From an uncultured Actinomycetes bacterium (GTDB taxonomy: Bacteria; Actinomycetota; Actinomycetes; Nanopelagicales; Nanopelagicaceae): DNA of 12,277 nt. Positions 1 to 7,660 of this stretch are shown in pieces. Positions within the stretch are counted from its first letter, which is position 1. Each line of letters begins with the position of its first letter. The stretch spans positions 1 through 12,277 of the forward strand of contig CAIPQX010000145.1 of NCBI GenBank assembly GCA_903867285.1. The letters are read 5' to 3'. Under the pieces are notes generated by a model, which was not told the DNA's origin, searched no databases, and worked only from the letters and a program-made list of their open reading frames with translations. The position numbers and the translations under genes were made by a program.

Positions 1-53
1 CTTTTCCTCTTAAGGAAGCAACCGCCCAGCGGTCGCCGCTAATTACAGTTTGA
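1..53 (+). other. Probable 3' tail of an unidentified upstream gene
   Basis: Two forward frames are open from the left edge. One ends at TAA 40-42 and the other at TGA 51-53; the third closes at once at TAA 11-13. The fragment is too short to identify. In actinobacteria the gene before rpmF is often a DUF177 (YceD-like) protein. The frame ending at TGA 51-53 begins Phe-Pro-Leu-Lys-Glu, which is loosely compatible with such a C-terminus, but this is only context-based inference. No terminator is visible before rpmF, so co-transcription with the upstream gene is possible. Confidence 0.25.
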
Positions 54-72
54 ACGATTAACTTTTCGATTT

Positions 73-80
73 AGAAGGAG
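73..80 (+). promoter_or_regulatory. Strong Shine-Dalgarno site of rpmF
   Basis: AGAAGGAG lies 7 nt before the rpmF ATG, which is near-ideal complementarity and spacing. It fixes the rpmF start and is the strongest ribosome binding site in the window, in keeping with a highly expressed ribosomal protein gene. Confidence 0.85.
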
Positions 81-87
81 CAAAACC

Positions 88-261
88 ATGCCAGTCCCAA
101 AGCGAAAGATGTCGCGCTCGCGCACTCGCTCACGTCGTAGCGCCTGGAAGACAACTCCTGCCGCAACAGCACTCTGCGGTCAATGCCAACAGCCAAAATT
201 GCAACACACAGCATGCCCAACTTGCGGTACTTATAACCGCCGTCAGGTTATCGAGGTCTGA
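88..261 (+). CDS. rpmF: 50S ribosomal protein bL32
   Basis: This 57-aa basic protein is a component of the large ribosomal subunit. It begins MPVPKRKMSRSRTRSRRSAW, the typical bL32 N-terminus, with an Arg/Ser/Lys-rich tail that binds 23S rRNA. Residues 30-33 (CGQC) and 43-46 (CPTC) form a four-cysteine zinc ribbon, so this is the zinc-binding paralogue type. The length is normal for the family (about 55-60 aa). The start is supported by a strong Shine-Dalgarno site 7 nt upstream. The stop TGA lies one base before the proposed start of rnc, so the two genes are probably transcribed together and may be translationally coupled. The gene is too small for many ORF callers, but identification is unambiguous. 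Confidence 0.96.
   Translation: MPVPKRKMSRSRTRSRRSAWKTTPAATALCGQCQQPKLQHTACPTCGTYNRRQVIEV
253..256 (+). promoter_or_regulatory. Candidate Shine-Dalgarno of rnc inside the end of rpmF
   Basis: GAGG lies within the last codons of rpmF and 6 nt before CTG 263. It is the only purine-rich site placed to start a full-length RNase III. The rpmF stop TGA sits between it and the CTG, which favours termination-reinitiation coupling. This is inferred from spacing only. Confidence 0.45.
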
Positions 262-262
262 T

Positions 263-943
263 CTGTCCGCTGGCCTCACCGAAAGCCTCGGCATTTCGGT
301 TTCAGCAGACTTGCTTGAACTTGCATTAACTCACCGCTCATTCGCTTATGAATCGGGCGGTATTCCCACCAATGAACGTTTGGAATTCTTGGGGGATAGC
401 GTCCTGGGTTTAATAATTACTCAAGAGCTGTATCGAAAATTTCCCGATCTCGACGAGAGTCGCTTATCTCCCTTGCGCTCTGGCGTCGTAAATACCAAAG
501 CCCTAGCGGTAATAGCCCGCGAACTTTCACTAGGTACCTTTGTTCGAATCGGAAGAGGCGAAGAGAGCTCTGGCGGACGCGATAAGAATTCGATCCTCGC
601 CGATTCTCTCGAAGCGCTGGTTGGCGCAATCTATTTAGAGCACGGCTTAATTGTTGCGACCCAGAAAGTATTGGAATGGTTTAGCCCTCTTATCGAATCC
701 GCCAATGCGCAAGGCGCTGGCATCGACGCAAAGACCGCCCTGCAAGAACTCGCTGCCGCACGTGGCCTGAGCGTTCCCGAATATGAAATCGCAGAGTTTG
801 GTCCAGACCACGACAAAAGTTTTACCGCGGTAGTTCTCCTTTCTCAAGAACGGTTCGCAGCCGGCAGCGGCAAGAGCAAGCGCGAGGCAGAGCAGGTTGC
901 TGCAAAGCTAGCGCTCGAAGTTTTAAATGCCCGAACTTCCTGA
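263..943 (+). CDS. rnc: Ribonuclease III
   Basis: This endonuclease cleaves double-stranded RNA and processes rRNA precursors and structured mRNAs in the cytoplasm. With a start at CTG 263 the protein is 226 aa, typical for the family. The catalytic domain holds the signature NERLEFLGDS, with acidic residues E38, E41 and D45, plus E65, D114 and E117 in ILADSLEALVGA. These positions coincide with the E. coli active-site numbering. A double-stranded-RNA-binding domain covers about 155-226 and ends in the usual KREAEQVAAKLAL helix. The first conventional start in frame is TTG 311, but it would cut off LTESLGISVSAD, part of the conserved first helix, and it has no Shine-Dalgarno. GAGG at 253-256 is well placed for CTG 263. 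The family assignment is certain; the start codon is inferred. The 3' end overlaps mutM by 17 nt. Confidence 0.93.
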   Translation: MSAGLTESLGISVSADLLELALTHRSFAYESGGIPTNERLEFLGDSVLGLIITQELYRKFPDLDESRLSPLRSGVVNTKALAVIARELSLGTFVRIGRGEESSGGRDKNSILADSLEALVGAIYLEHGLIVATQKVLEWFSPLIESANAQGAGIDAKTALQELAAARGLSVPEYEIAEFGPDHDKSFTAVVLLSQERFAAGSGKSKREAEQVAAKLALEVLNARTS

Positions 944-1751
944 AGTAGAAACTGTTCGCCGCGGACTGGCGCGTTGGTCTCTCAACTCCACAATTAACGC
1001 AGTGCAGGTGCTTCACCATCGTGCGACAAACCCTCGCAGCATTGCGCCATTAGAAGTCGTCGCTGGCGCATCCATCGTGGAGATATCTCGCCGTGGAAAG
1101 TTTCTCTGGTTTGATCTTGATCGACCATTTGCCCTGGTCGCACATCTGGGAATGAGTGGGCAATTTCGCATTCAACCCGCTGGTGCTCCCGACGAGAAAC
1201 ACTTGCGGGTTCGACTGCTCCTCGATGATCATCAGGAGCTGCGTTTTATTGATCAAAGAACTTTTGGCTGGCTGGCCGTAAGTGGCAACGAAGGAAGCGT
1301 GCCCGAACTGGTTTCAGCGATCGCGCCTGACATATTCGATCCGCTCTTTGATCGATCTGCAGTTATTAATAAATTCCGAAAGAAGCAGACCGAGATTAAG
1401 AGCGCGCTGCTTGATCAAAATTTGATGAGCGGAGTCGGAAATATTTACGCCGATGAATCTCTCTGGCACGCAAGAATTCATCCGCAATCGCGCTGCGCCG
1501 AGCTTTCTCCGCGCAAGATGGAGAACCTCCTCACCGCGGCCGAGACGGTAATGTCTAAAGCATTGGTTGAGGGTGGTACCTCCTTCGACTCGCTCTACAT
1601 CAACGTCAATGGCGAGAGCGGCTACTTTGCGCACTCGTTAGAGGCGTATGGACGGGAGAACGAGCCTTGTTCACGATGTGCCACCCAAATTCGCCGGATT
1701 GTCATCGGTGGCCGCTCTTCGCACTTCTGCCCGAAGTGTCAGAGGCTCTAG
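927..1751 (+). CDS. mutM: Formamidopyrimidine-DNA glycosylase (Fpg/MutM)
   Basis: This base-excision repair enzyme removes 8-oxoguanine and formamidopyrimidines and nicks the abasic site by beta/delta elimination. The 274-aa protein starts MPELPEVETVRRGL. After Met removal Pro2 is the catalytic N-terminal nucleophile and Glu3 the acid. Lys58 in RRGKFLWF matches the conserved DNA-contacting lysine. GVGNIYADE forms the helix-two-turns-helix DNA-binding region. The C-terminal zinc finger has Cys248, Cys251, Cys268 and Cys271, with Arg263 in the finger loop. Length is normal. The ATG overlaps the end of rnc by 17 nt, so translation is likely coupled; the rnc-mutM-smc order is common in actinobacteria. 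The conserved N-terminus makes this start secure. Nei is less likely, because the sequence after Pro-Glu and the QRTFGW segment fit Fpg. Confidence 0.95.
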   Translation: MPELPEVETVRRGLARWSLNSTINAVQVLHHRATNPRSIAPLEVVAGASIVEISRRGKFLWFDLDRPFALVAHLGMSGQFRIQPAGAPDEKHLRVRLLLDDHQELRFIDQRTFGWLAVSGNEGSVPELVSAIAPDIFDPLFDRSAVINKFRKKQTEIKSALLDQNLMSGVGNIYADESLWHARIHPQSRCAELSPRKMENLLTAAETVMSKALVEGGTSFDSLYINVNGESGYFAHSLEAYGRENEPCSRCATQIRRIVIGGRSSHFCPKCQRL

Positions 1752-1795
1752 CTCTCTGAAATGGGCTCTTGGCCTAAATCACCCTCAGATAGAGA

Positions 1796-1801
1796 TAGGT
1801 T
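1796..1801 (+). promoter_or_regulatory. Candidate -10 box (TANNNT) for leaderless smc transcript
   Basis: TAGGTT is followed by exactly 6 nt and then the smc GTG, so transcription starting 7 nt after the box would begin on the start codon. No good -35 hexamer is seen at 16-18 nt; TTGGCC at 1769-1774 is 21 nt away. The same stretch contains GATAGG, which could instead act as a weak Shine-Dalgarno. Confidence 0.4.
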
Positions 1802-1807
1802 TTCCCC

Positions 1808-4800
1808 GTGTATTTGAAGAGCGTGAACCTCAAGGGATTTAAGTCCTTTGCGTCGTCGACCACCCTGCTCTTTGAGCGTGGAATTACCTGCGTAGTCGGC
1901 CCAAATGGCTCTGGAAAGTCCAATGTGGTCGATGCCCTCTCCTGGGTAATGGGTGAGCAGGGCGCCAAATCTCTCCGTGGCGGAAAGATGGAAGATGTCA
2001 TCTTTGCTGGCACCAGCGGACGTGCTCCACTTGGCCGAGCCGAAGTATCAGTCACGATCGACAACTCTGACAATGTGCTTCCTATCGACTTTGCCGAAGT
2101 AACAATCTCTCGCATTCTCTTTCGTAATGGAACCAGCGAATATCAACTCAATGGCGAAACCACCAGGTTGCTCGATATCCAAGAACTTCTCAGCGATAGC
2201 GGTATCGGTCGCGAAATGCATGTCATCGTTGGTCAGGGCCAATTAGATGCCATCTTGCTCGCCAATCCCGAAGAGCGCCGAGCATTTATTGAAGAAGCCG
2301 CTGGAGTATTGAAGCATCGCAAGCGCAAAGAGAAGGCGCTTCGGAAACTTGATTCGATGCAGGCCAATCTTGCTCGTATTCAGGATCTCACCGTAGAACT
2401 TCGTCGCCAACTTAAACCGCTGGGCAAGCAGGCTGAAGTTGCGCGCCGCGCCTCAACAATTCAATCCGATGTACGCGACGCAAAGTTGCGCCTCTTAGCT
2501 GATGACTTGATCTCGCTCAAGCAGAGCTTTGATGCCGAAATCGCAGATGAAACTTCACTGCGCGCCCGTCGCGATCAGGTGGAAGCAGCCCTTGCAGATT
2601 CACGCGCTCGTGAAGAACAACTGGACGCCACTGCGCTCATAGAAAACCCACTGTTAGTCCAGGCCCAGGAAAATTTCTATCGCCTCACGGCGCAGCGCGA
2701 AAAGTTCCGAGGCATTCAATCGCTCTCTGCCGAGCGCGCCCGCTTCCTTTCAGAAGAACGCGATGAGGCCCGTGCCAATGGTCGCGATCCCGAGAGTATG
2801 GATTCCGAAGCGGCAATCTTGCGCCAAGAAGAGATCGCGCTTGGACAACAAGGTGCATCTGCTCGCGCCTCACTCAATGAAATTACCGAAGCGCTCCGGG
2901 CTACAGAGGCGCAACTCGCTCTCGAAGAGAATCAAGTTTCAGCGGCTCTGCGTGCAATTGCAGATGCGCGCGAGGGAACAGCGCGCCAAGAGGGCCATAT
3001 CAATGGTTTGCGGGCCCGTATCGATGCGACCAATGCCGAAATTACTCGCCTTACAGCTGCCCGCCTCGATGCAGAGACAAGGTTGCGCGGATTTCGAACC
3101 GATTTTGCAACTCTAGAAGCAGAGATTGCCGGAGTAGACCGTTTCGAACCCGAACTTGATGCTGATTATGAAAAAGCGCTAGCAAATCTCACCACGGCGA
3201 ATGCTGCTCATGCAACGCTCTTGGAGAGCGAGCAGAGCGCGAGTCGCGATCGCGCTGGTCTCACAGCGCGGCTTGCCGCGTTAGAAGAATCTCTTCTGCA
3301 CCGCGATGGTGGCGAAGCAATTCTCACCGGTCGTGGGGGCGCGAAATCGCGCGGACGTTTATCTACTCTGATCTCTGTTTCTTCTGGCTGGGAGGCGGCG
3401 GTAGCTGCAGCCCTTGGCCCACTAGCAGAATCGATCGTCGTATCTGATTTGGCGGATGCGGTCCATGCGCTTTCGATGCTCAAATCCGAAGCCGCTGGTC
3501 AATCCGAACTTTTGGTAGTTGATGGCGAATTCTCCTCACGCAATTCGATCCCATCTGGATTTGCTTCACTCGCCTCACTTATAAAGTCCGACGGACTCGA
3601 AGAGATGATTGAAGCGTTGCTCGGGGGAGTCGTTGCAGTTGACGACATTCAGTCAGCCGAACGATTGATCGCACAAAACCCAAGTCTTATTGCGGTAACT
3701 CGCGAGGGTGACCTGATAAGTCGCAACCGAGTTCGTGGTGGATCTGCTGGAACCAATAGCGCCATCGAAATTTCAGCGCTCATTGAGAAGACTCGTAGCG
3801 CTCTCAGCGAAATCATTACTCGTTGCGATGGGCTGAAATTTGAATTAGCGAAGGCACTGACCGCAGTAGAGGCAGCACAGAAGGTTCACGACCACGCCCT
3901 AACCGGCTTGAACGAATCCGATGCAAAGATGTCTGGCCTAGCGGAGCAGATGGCGGTTGCGGGTCAAAATGTGAAGAGCGCGCAAGCTGAGGTAGAGCGC
4001 TTTAATTCTTCGCTAGCGGCAGCGAGTGATCAACGCGCTGCCGACGAACGCGATCTCGAAGTCGGGATTGCCCAATTTGATTCACACCAGACCCCTGCAG
4101 AGCCTGATCTCAAGACTTTGGAAGAGATTCGCGCTCGAGTTACTGCAGCGCGTGCCGTGGAAGTGGAAGCTCGGCTTGAGCTTCGAACTATGGAAGAGCG
4201 CATTACGGCTGTTTCCGATCGAGCCCGAACTCTTGAGCAGAGCGCACAATCCGAACGCGACAACGCCGTTAAGGCGATTGCCCGGATGGCAGAGCGTTCT
4301 GTGGCTGCTACCAAGGCGCGCGAGATTGCCGACTTGGCTTACGAAGCTCTCATTCAGATTGAAGTAACCCTGGCAAAAGCCCTGACAGAGCGCGAACGTT
4401 TAGAAGCTTCCCGCACCGATCGCGAGGGCGAAACCCTCAATGTGCGGAGCAAGATTCGTGAACTCACCGCCGAACTGGACCACCTCACGTCGAGCGTTCA
4501 CCGTGATGAAATCGTCCGAGCTGAGCAGCGTTTGCGTATTGAGCAACTGGAAAATCGCGCCGTCGAAGAGCTAGGCATAGATGTAGAAACTTTGACCGCT
4601 GAATATGGCCCGGATAAAGATGTCCCGACCGTAGTTGAAGATGATGAAGGAAATTTCGTACCTGGAGATTTAATTCCATACCGTCGCGATCAGCAAGAGA
4701 AGCGTTTGGCGCAAGCGGAACGTGGACTGGCTATGCTCGGAAAGATTAACCCGCTCGCCCTCGAGGAGTACACCTCTCATGAAGAGCGCTTGAAGTACCT

Positions 4801-5344
4801 AGCAGAGCAGTTAGAAGATTTGAAGAAGACCAAGCGCGATCTACTTGAGATCATCAAAGAAGTTGATGAGAAGGTCGTTCAGATTTTCAGCGAGGCGTAT
4901 CACGACACCGCTCGCGAATTTGAAAAGATCTTTGCCCGTCTATTCCCAGGCGGAGAAGGAAAGTTGATTCTGACAGATCCAGAGAACATGATGTTGACTG
5001 GTGTCGATGTTGAGGCTCGTCCTCCGGGAAAGCGCATCAAGCGTCTATCGCTGCTCTCCGGCGGAGAGCGATCACTCGTTGCCGTTGCAATGCTCGTTGC
5101 TATCTTTAAGGCACGTCCAAGCCCTTTCTATGTAATGGATGAAGTTGAAGCGGCTCTGGATGACACCAACTTGAGTCGCCTCCTTGGTGTATTCGAAGAG
5201 CTTCGCGAAAAATCTCAACTTATCATCATTACCCACCAGAAACGCACGATGGAAATCGCCGATGCTCTCTACGGTGTGACGATGCGTGGTGATGGCGTCT
5301 CGGAAGTTATTTCACAGCGCCTGCGCGAATCAGAATCCGTTTAA
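1808..5344 (+). CDS. smc: Chromosome segregation/condensation ATPase SMC
   Basis: SMC is the ATPase of the bacterial condensin-like complex (with ScpA and ScpB) that extrudes and organises chromosomal DNA. The 1178-aa length is standard. The N-terminal half of the head has Walker A GPNGSGKSN at 31-39 and the Q-loop region before residue 165. Long Glu/Ala/Arg-rich coiled coils cover about 170-500 and 650-1000, separated by a hinge at about 505-650 that is rich in glycines (RGRLSTLISVSSGWEAAVAAALG; RVRGGSAG). The C-terminal half of the head has the ABC signature LSGGE at 1083-1087, then Walker B ending in Asp1111 and catalytic Glu1112 in VMDEVEAALDD. The start is GTG; the start MYLKSVNLKGFKSF is canonical. 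A 56-nt gap separates it from mutM, and ftsY follows after 17 nt. No ScpA/ScpB gene is in the window. Confidence 0.97.
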   Translation: MYLKSVNLKGFKSFASSTTLLFERGITCVVGPNGSGKSNVVDALSWVMGEQGAKSLRGGKMEDVIFAGTSGRAPLGRAEVSVTIDNSDNVLPIDFAEVTISRILFRNGTSEYQLNGETTRLLDIQELLSDSGIGREMHVIVGQGQLDAILLANPEERRAFIEEAAGVLKHRKRKEKALRKLDSMQANLARIQDLTVELRRQLKPLGKQAEVARRASTIQSDVRDAKLRLLADDLISLKQSFDAEIADETSLRARRDQVEAALADSRAREEQLDATALIENPLLVQAQENFYRLTAQREKFRGIQSLSAERARFLSEERDEARANGRDPESMDSEAAILRQEEIALGQQGASARASLNEITEALRATEAQLALEENQVSAALRAIADAREGTARQEGHINGLRARIDATNAEITRLTAARLDAETRLRGFRTDFATLEAEIAGVDRFEPELDADYEKALANLTTANAAHATLLESEQSASRDRAGLTARLAALEESLLHRDGGEAILTGRGGAKSRGRLSTLISVSSGWEAAVAAALGPLAESIVVSDLADAVHALSMLKSEAAGQSELLVVDGEFSSRNSIPSGFASLASLIKSDGLEEMIEALLGGVVAVDDIQSAERLIAQNPSLIAVTREGDLISRNRVRGGSAGTNSAIEISALIEKTRSALSEIITRCDGLKFELAKALTAVEAAQKVHDHALTGLNESDAKMSGLAEQMAVAGQNVKSAQAEVERFNSSLAAASDQRAADERDLEVGIAQFDSHQTPAEPDLKTLEEIRARVTAARAVEVEARLELRTMEERITAVSDRARTLEQSAQSERDNAVKAIARMAERSVAATKAREIADLAYEALIQIEVTLAKALTERERLEASRTDREGETLNVRSKIRELTAELDHLTSSVHRDEIVRAEQRLRIEQLENRAVEELGIDVETLTAEYGPDKDVPTVVEDDEGNFVPGDLIPYRRDQQEKRLAQAERGLAMLGKINPLALEEYTSHEERLKYLAEQLEDLKKTKRDLLEIIKEVDEKVVQIFSEAYHDTAREFEKIFARLFPGGEGKLILTDPENMMLTGVDVEARPPGKRIKRLSLLSGGERSLVAVAMLVAIFKARPSPFYVMDEVEAALDDTNLSRLLGVFEELREKSQLIIITHQKRTMEIADALYGVTMRGDGVSEVISQRLRESESV

Positions 5345-5361
5345 CTTAAAGGTCTGTTGCC

Positions 5362-6204
5362 ATGGCGCTCTTTAGCAAGATAATTGCCAAACTTCGTGGT
5401 GGCTCAGTTACTGCATCCGATTGGGATGATCTCCGCATTTCTCTTATAGAAGCCGACCTCGGCGCTACGCTCAGCGATGAGTTGATTGCGATTGCGAAGA
5501 ATAATAAATCTGAGAGTGTCGAAATGGCTATGAGAGGTGCGCTTGTTGGGGCTTTAACTAAGAGCTCTCGGGAAATAGCGCAGGCAACCTCCCGGCCGAC
5601 TACGATTTTGGTCGTCGGCGTAAATGGAACGGGCAAGACGACATCTGTAGCCAAATTGATGAGCGCGCTAACGATGAGGGGAAGCTCTGTAGTAGTCGCG
5701 GCTGCTGATACTTTTCGAGCCGCCGCCATCGAACAGTTGCAGACTTGGGGTGAACGAATTGGCGTGCCGGTCGTCGCCGGGAAGTTTCAAGGGGATCCGG
5801 CATCAGTGGTATTTGATGCCGCAAAGCGCGCCTCTGATGATGGGGTCGATTATTTGATCGTCGACACCGCAGGCCGGCTCCACACGAAATCCAATTTGAT
5901 GGATGAACTCTCCAAAATTCGCCGAGTTCTGGAGAAGGCGGGGGGAGTCGACGAGGTGCTACTCGTAGTCGATGCCACAACCGGTCAAAATGGGATTATT
6001 CAGGCGCGCCACTTCACTGAGAGCGTTGGGGTCACGGGACTAATTCTGACCAAGATGGATGGCTCGGCCAAGGGTGGGATCGCCCTCGCCATCGAACGCG
6101 AGAGTGGATTACCCATCAAATTTATTGGGACGGGCGAAGGCGCCGACGACTTCGCAGCCTTCGATCCTGACTTATATATTTCTGGGCTAATTGGTTCCGA
6201 ATAA
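5362..6204 (+). CDS. ftsY: Signal recognition particle receptor FtsY (minimal form)
   Basis: FtsY is the membrane-associated GTPase that receives SRP-bound ribosomes and hands them to SecYEG. The 280-aa protein is essentially only the NG domain: N domain about 12-75, then G motifs GVNGTGKTT (86-94), DTFRAAA (116-122), DTAGR (168-172), TKMD (230-233) and the closing GTGE segment (256-259). The acidic A domain of E. coli FtsY (497 aa) and the N-terminal transmembrane helix of many actinobacterial homologues are both absent. MALFSKIIAKL could form an amphipathic membrane-targeting helix. A start further upstream is unlikely because smc ends 17 nt before. AAAGG at 5348-5352 is a plausible ribosome binding site. 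The DTFRAAA box and GVNGTGKTT distinguish it from Ffh, which is encoded at 10299. Confidence 0.95.
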   Translation: MALFSKIIAKLRGGSVTASDWDDLRISLIEADLGATLSDELIAIAKNNKSESVEMAMRGALVGALTKSSREIAQATSRPTTILVVGVNGTGKTTSVAKLMSALTMRGSSVVVAAADTFRAAAIEQLQTWGERIGVPVVAGKFQGDPASVVFDAAKRASDDGVDYLIVDTAGRLHTKSNLMDELSKIRRVLEKAGGVDEVLLVVDATTGQNGIIQARHFTESVGVTGLILTKMDGSAKGGIALAIERESGLPIKFIGTGEGADDFAAFDPDLYISGLIGSE

Positions 6205-6326
6205 GGCTTTCATCTGTTAAATTATCGCCGTTCGTAAGACCAAATAAGTCCGTGCCAGTGTCGGCCAACTTTCTTCGAACCTCTCAATGATGAGATCTCC
6301 TCACCTTAAATAAAAATGGAGACCCT
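6205..6326 (+). promoter_or_regulatory. ftsY-amt intergenic region, probable amt promoter
   Basis: This 122-nt spacer is the likeliest promoter for the nitrogen module. TAAATT at 6218-6223 fits a TANNNT -10 box, but no well-spaced -35 is visible (TTGGTT at 6191-6196 is 21 nt away). A short inverted repeat, TCTCA-ATGA-TGAGA, lies at 6282-6295. GGAG at 6318-6321 is the amt ribosome binding site, 5 nt before ATG. I see no convincing GlnR or AmtR operator and no terminator with a T-tract. Confidence 0.35.
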
Positions 6327-7643
6327 ATGCATTTCTCAATGGGCGCGCTTGTGTCCGCAGCAGCAACATCAACTGACGCAACAAACCATGCTGATACCGC
6401 CTGGATCTTGGCATCTTCAGCCCTCGTCCTTCTTATGACCCCCGGCCTAGCATTCTTCTACGGTGGCATGGTCCGCGGTAAGAATGTGCTGGGAATGTTG
6501 GCGCAGAACTTCGTCACCATGGGAATGGTTTCAATCCTTTGGATTACCGGCGTGTACTCGTTGGCATTCAACGGTACTGGTGGCCTCATTGGCAACCTGC
6601 ACCAATTTGGTCTCAACCATATTTGGGAACAGCCCACCGGATTGTCACTCACGATTCCTCCGATGGTATTCGTAGCATTCCAACTGATGTTCGCAATTAT
6701 TACTCCAGCGCTCATCACTGGTGGAACTGCAGACCGACTTAAGTTCGGCAGCTGGGTCGCCTTCTCTTCACTCTGGTTAATTCTTGTTTACGCACCAGTT
6801 GCACACTGGGTCTTCTCGCCGGCTGGTTGGTTGGCCAAGAAGGGCGCAGAAGATTTTGCCGGTGGAACAGTTGTTCACGCAAACGCAGGAGCGGCGGCAC
6901 TTGCAGTTATTCTGGTAATTGGAAAGCGCAAGGGATGGCCAAAAGAGCGCATGCGTCCACATAATGTTCCGTATGTGCTTCTTGGAGCAGGCTTGTTGTG
7001 GTTTGGTTGGTTCGGCTTTAACGCTGGATCTGCACTCTCTGCTAACACCTTGTCGGCCTACGCCTTTGTTAATACCAACACCGCAACTGGCGCGGCTCTT
7101 ATCGGTTGGATCCTCACCGAGAAGATTCGCGATGGTCACTCCACAACGCTCGGCGCTGCATCTGGTGCCGTTGCTGGTCTTGTCGCAATCACACCTGCAT
7201 GTGGTTTCGTCAGCCCAATGGCATCCATCGTGATCGGATTCCTTGCTGGAATCATCTGCTGCTTAGCAACTGCGCTAAAGAACATCTTTAAGTTTGATGA
7301 TGCTCTAGACGTTGTCGGCGTACACCTTGTTGGCGGCATCTTGGGCGCCCTCTTAATCGGTCTCTTCGGAACCGCAATGGTGAACGGTGCCAACGGTGTC
7401 TTCTACAAAGGTGGATGGACCCTTATGGGCCACCAAGTTCTTGCAGTGGTAGCAGTTGTTGTTTATTCATTCGTAGTGACCTACATCTTGGCCTTGGCCA
7501 TAGAGAAAACCGTAGGTTTGCGTGTATCCGAGGAGGACGAGTCCGCTGGTCTCGACCTCTCACAGCATGCAGAAACTGCTTACGAGTCAGCTACATTTAG
7601 TGACGGTTCTCGTTTTCTATCCAATTTCGCTACGAAAAACTAA
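6327..7643 (+). CDS. amt: Ammonium transporter (Amt family)
   Basis: Amt is an integral membrane channel that takes up ammonium and is blocked by unmodified PII. The 438-aa protein has about eleven hydrophobic segments. Landmarks are the twin pore histidines His184 (in DFAGGTVVHANAG) and His333 (in DVVGVHLVGG), Asp176, the phenylalanine gate Phe118/Phe122 in FQLMF, and WFGFNAGSA. The cytoplasmic tail reads GLRVSEEDESAGLDLSQHAE, the conserved PII-interacting C-terminus, followed by about 20 variable residues. A cleavable signal peptide is not obvious; the first 22 residues are polar and Ala/Thr-rich. ATG 6327 is supported by GGAG 5 nt upstream; ATG 6339 (Met5) is an alternative. glnB follows after 17 nt, the classical amt-glnK pairing, and the genes are probably co-transcribed and induced by nitrogen limitation. 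Confidence 0.96.
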   Translation: MHFSMGALVSAAATSTDATNHADTAWILASSALVLLMTPGLAFFYGGMVRGKNVLGMLAQNFVTMGMVSILWITGVYSLAFNGTGGLIGNLHQFGLNHIWEQPTGLSLTIPPMVFVAFQLMFAIITPALITGGTADRLKFGSWVAFSSLWLILVYAPVAHWVFSPAGWLAKKGAEDFAGGTVVHANAGAAALAVILVIGKRKGWPKERMRPHNVPYVLLGAGLLWFGWFGFNAGSALSANTLSAYAFVNTNTATGAALIGWILTEKIRDGHSTTLGAASGAVAGLVAITPACGFVSPMASIVIGFLAGIICCLATALKNIFKFDDALDVVGVHLVGGILGALLIGLFGTAMVNGANGVFYKGGWTLMGHQVLAVVAVVVYSFVVTYILALAIEKTVGLRVSEEDESAGLDLSQHAETAYESATFSDGSRFLSNFATKN

Positions 7644-7660
7644 TCCACTAAGGGGCAAAA

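Noticed and set aside
21..33. Short hairpin ACCGC-CCA-GCGGT upstream of rpmF
   Set aside because: The 5-bp stem has a 3-nt loop and no T-tract, so it is too small to call a terminator or leader element.
1740..1758. CAGAG/CTCTG inverted repeat across the mutM stop codon as a terminator
   Set aside because: The stem is only 5 bp around a 9-nt loop with no T-run, and chance occurrence is likely.
1648..1842. Forward 64-codon frame bridging mutM and smc
   Set aside because: It overlaps the mutM zinc finger and the smc start in another frame, with no recognisable protein, so it is very unlikely to be a gene.
2300..4600. Alanine/glutamate/arginine-rich low-complexity stretches in smc as possible repeats or a fusion
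   Set aside because: They are the ordinary coiled-coil arms of SMC, placed symmetrically around the hinge, and the total length is normal.
5346..5729. Minus-strand open frame of 127 codons opposite ftsY
   Set aside because: It is a shadow of the conserved ftsY reading frame; similar antisense frames occur opposite most genes here.
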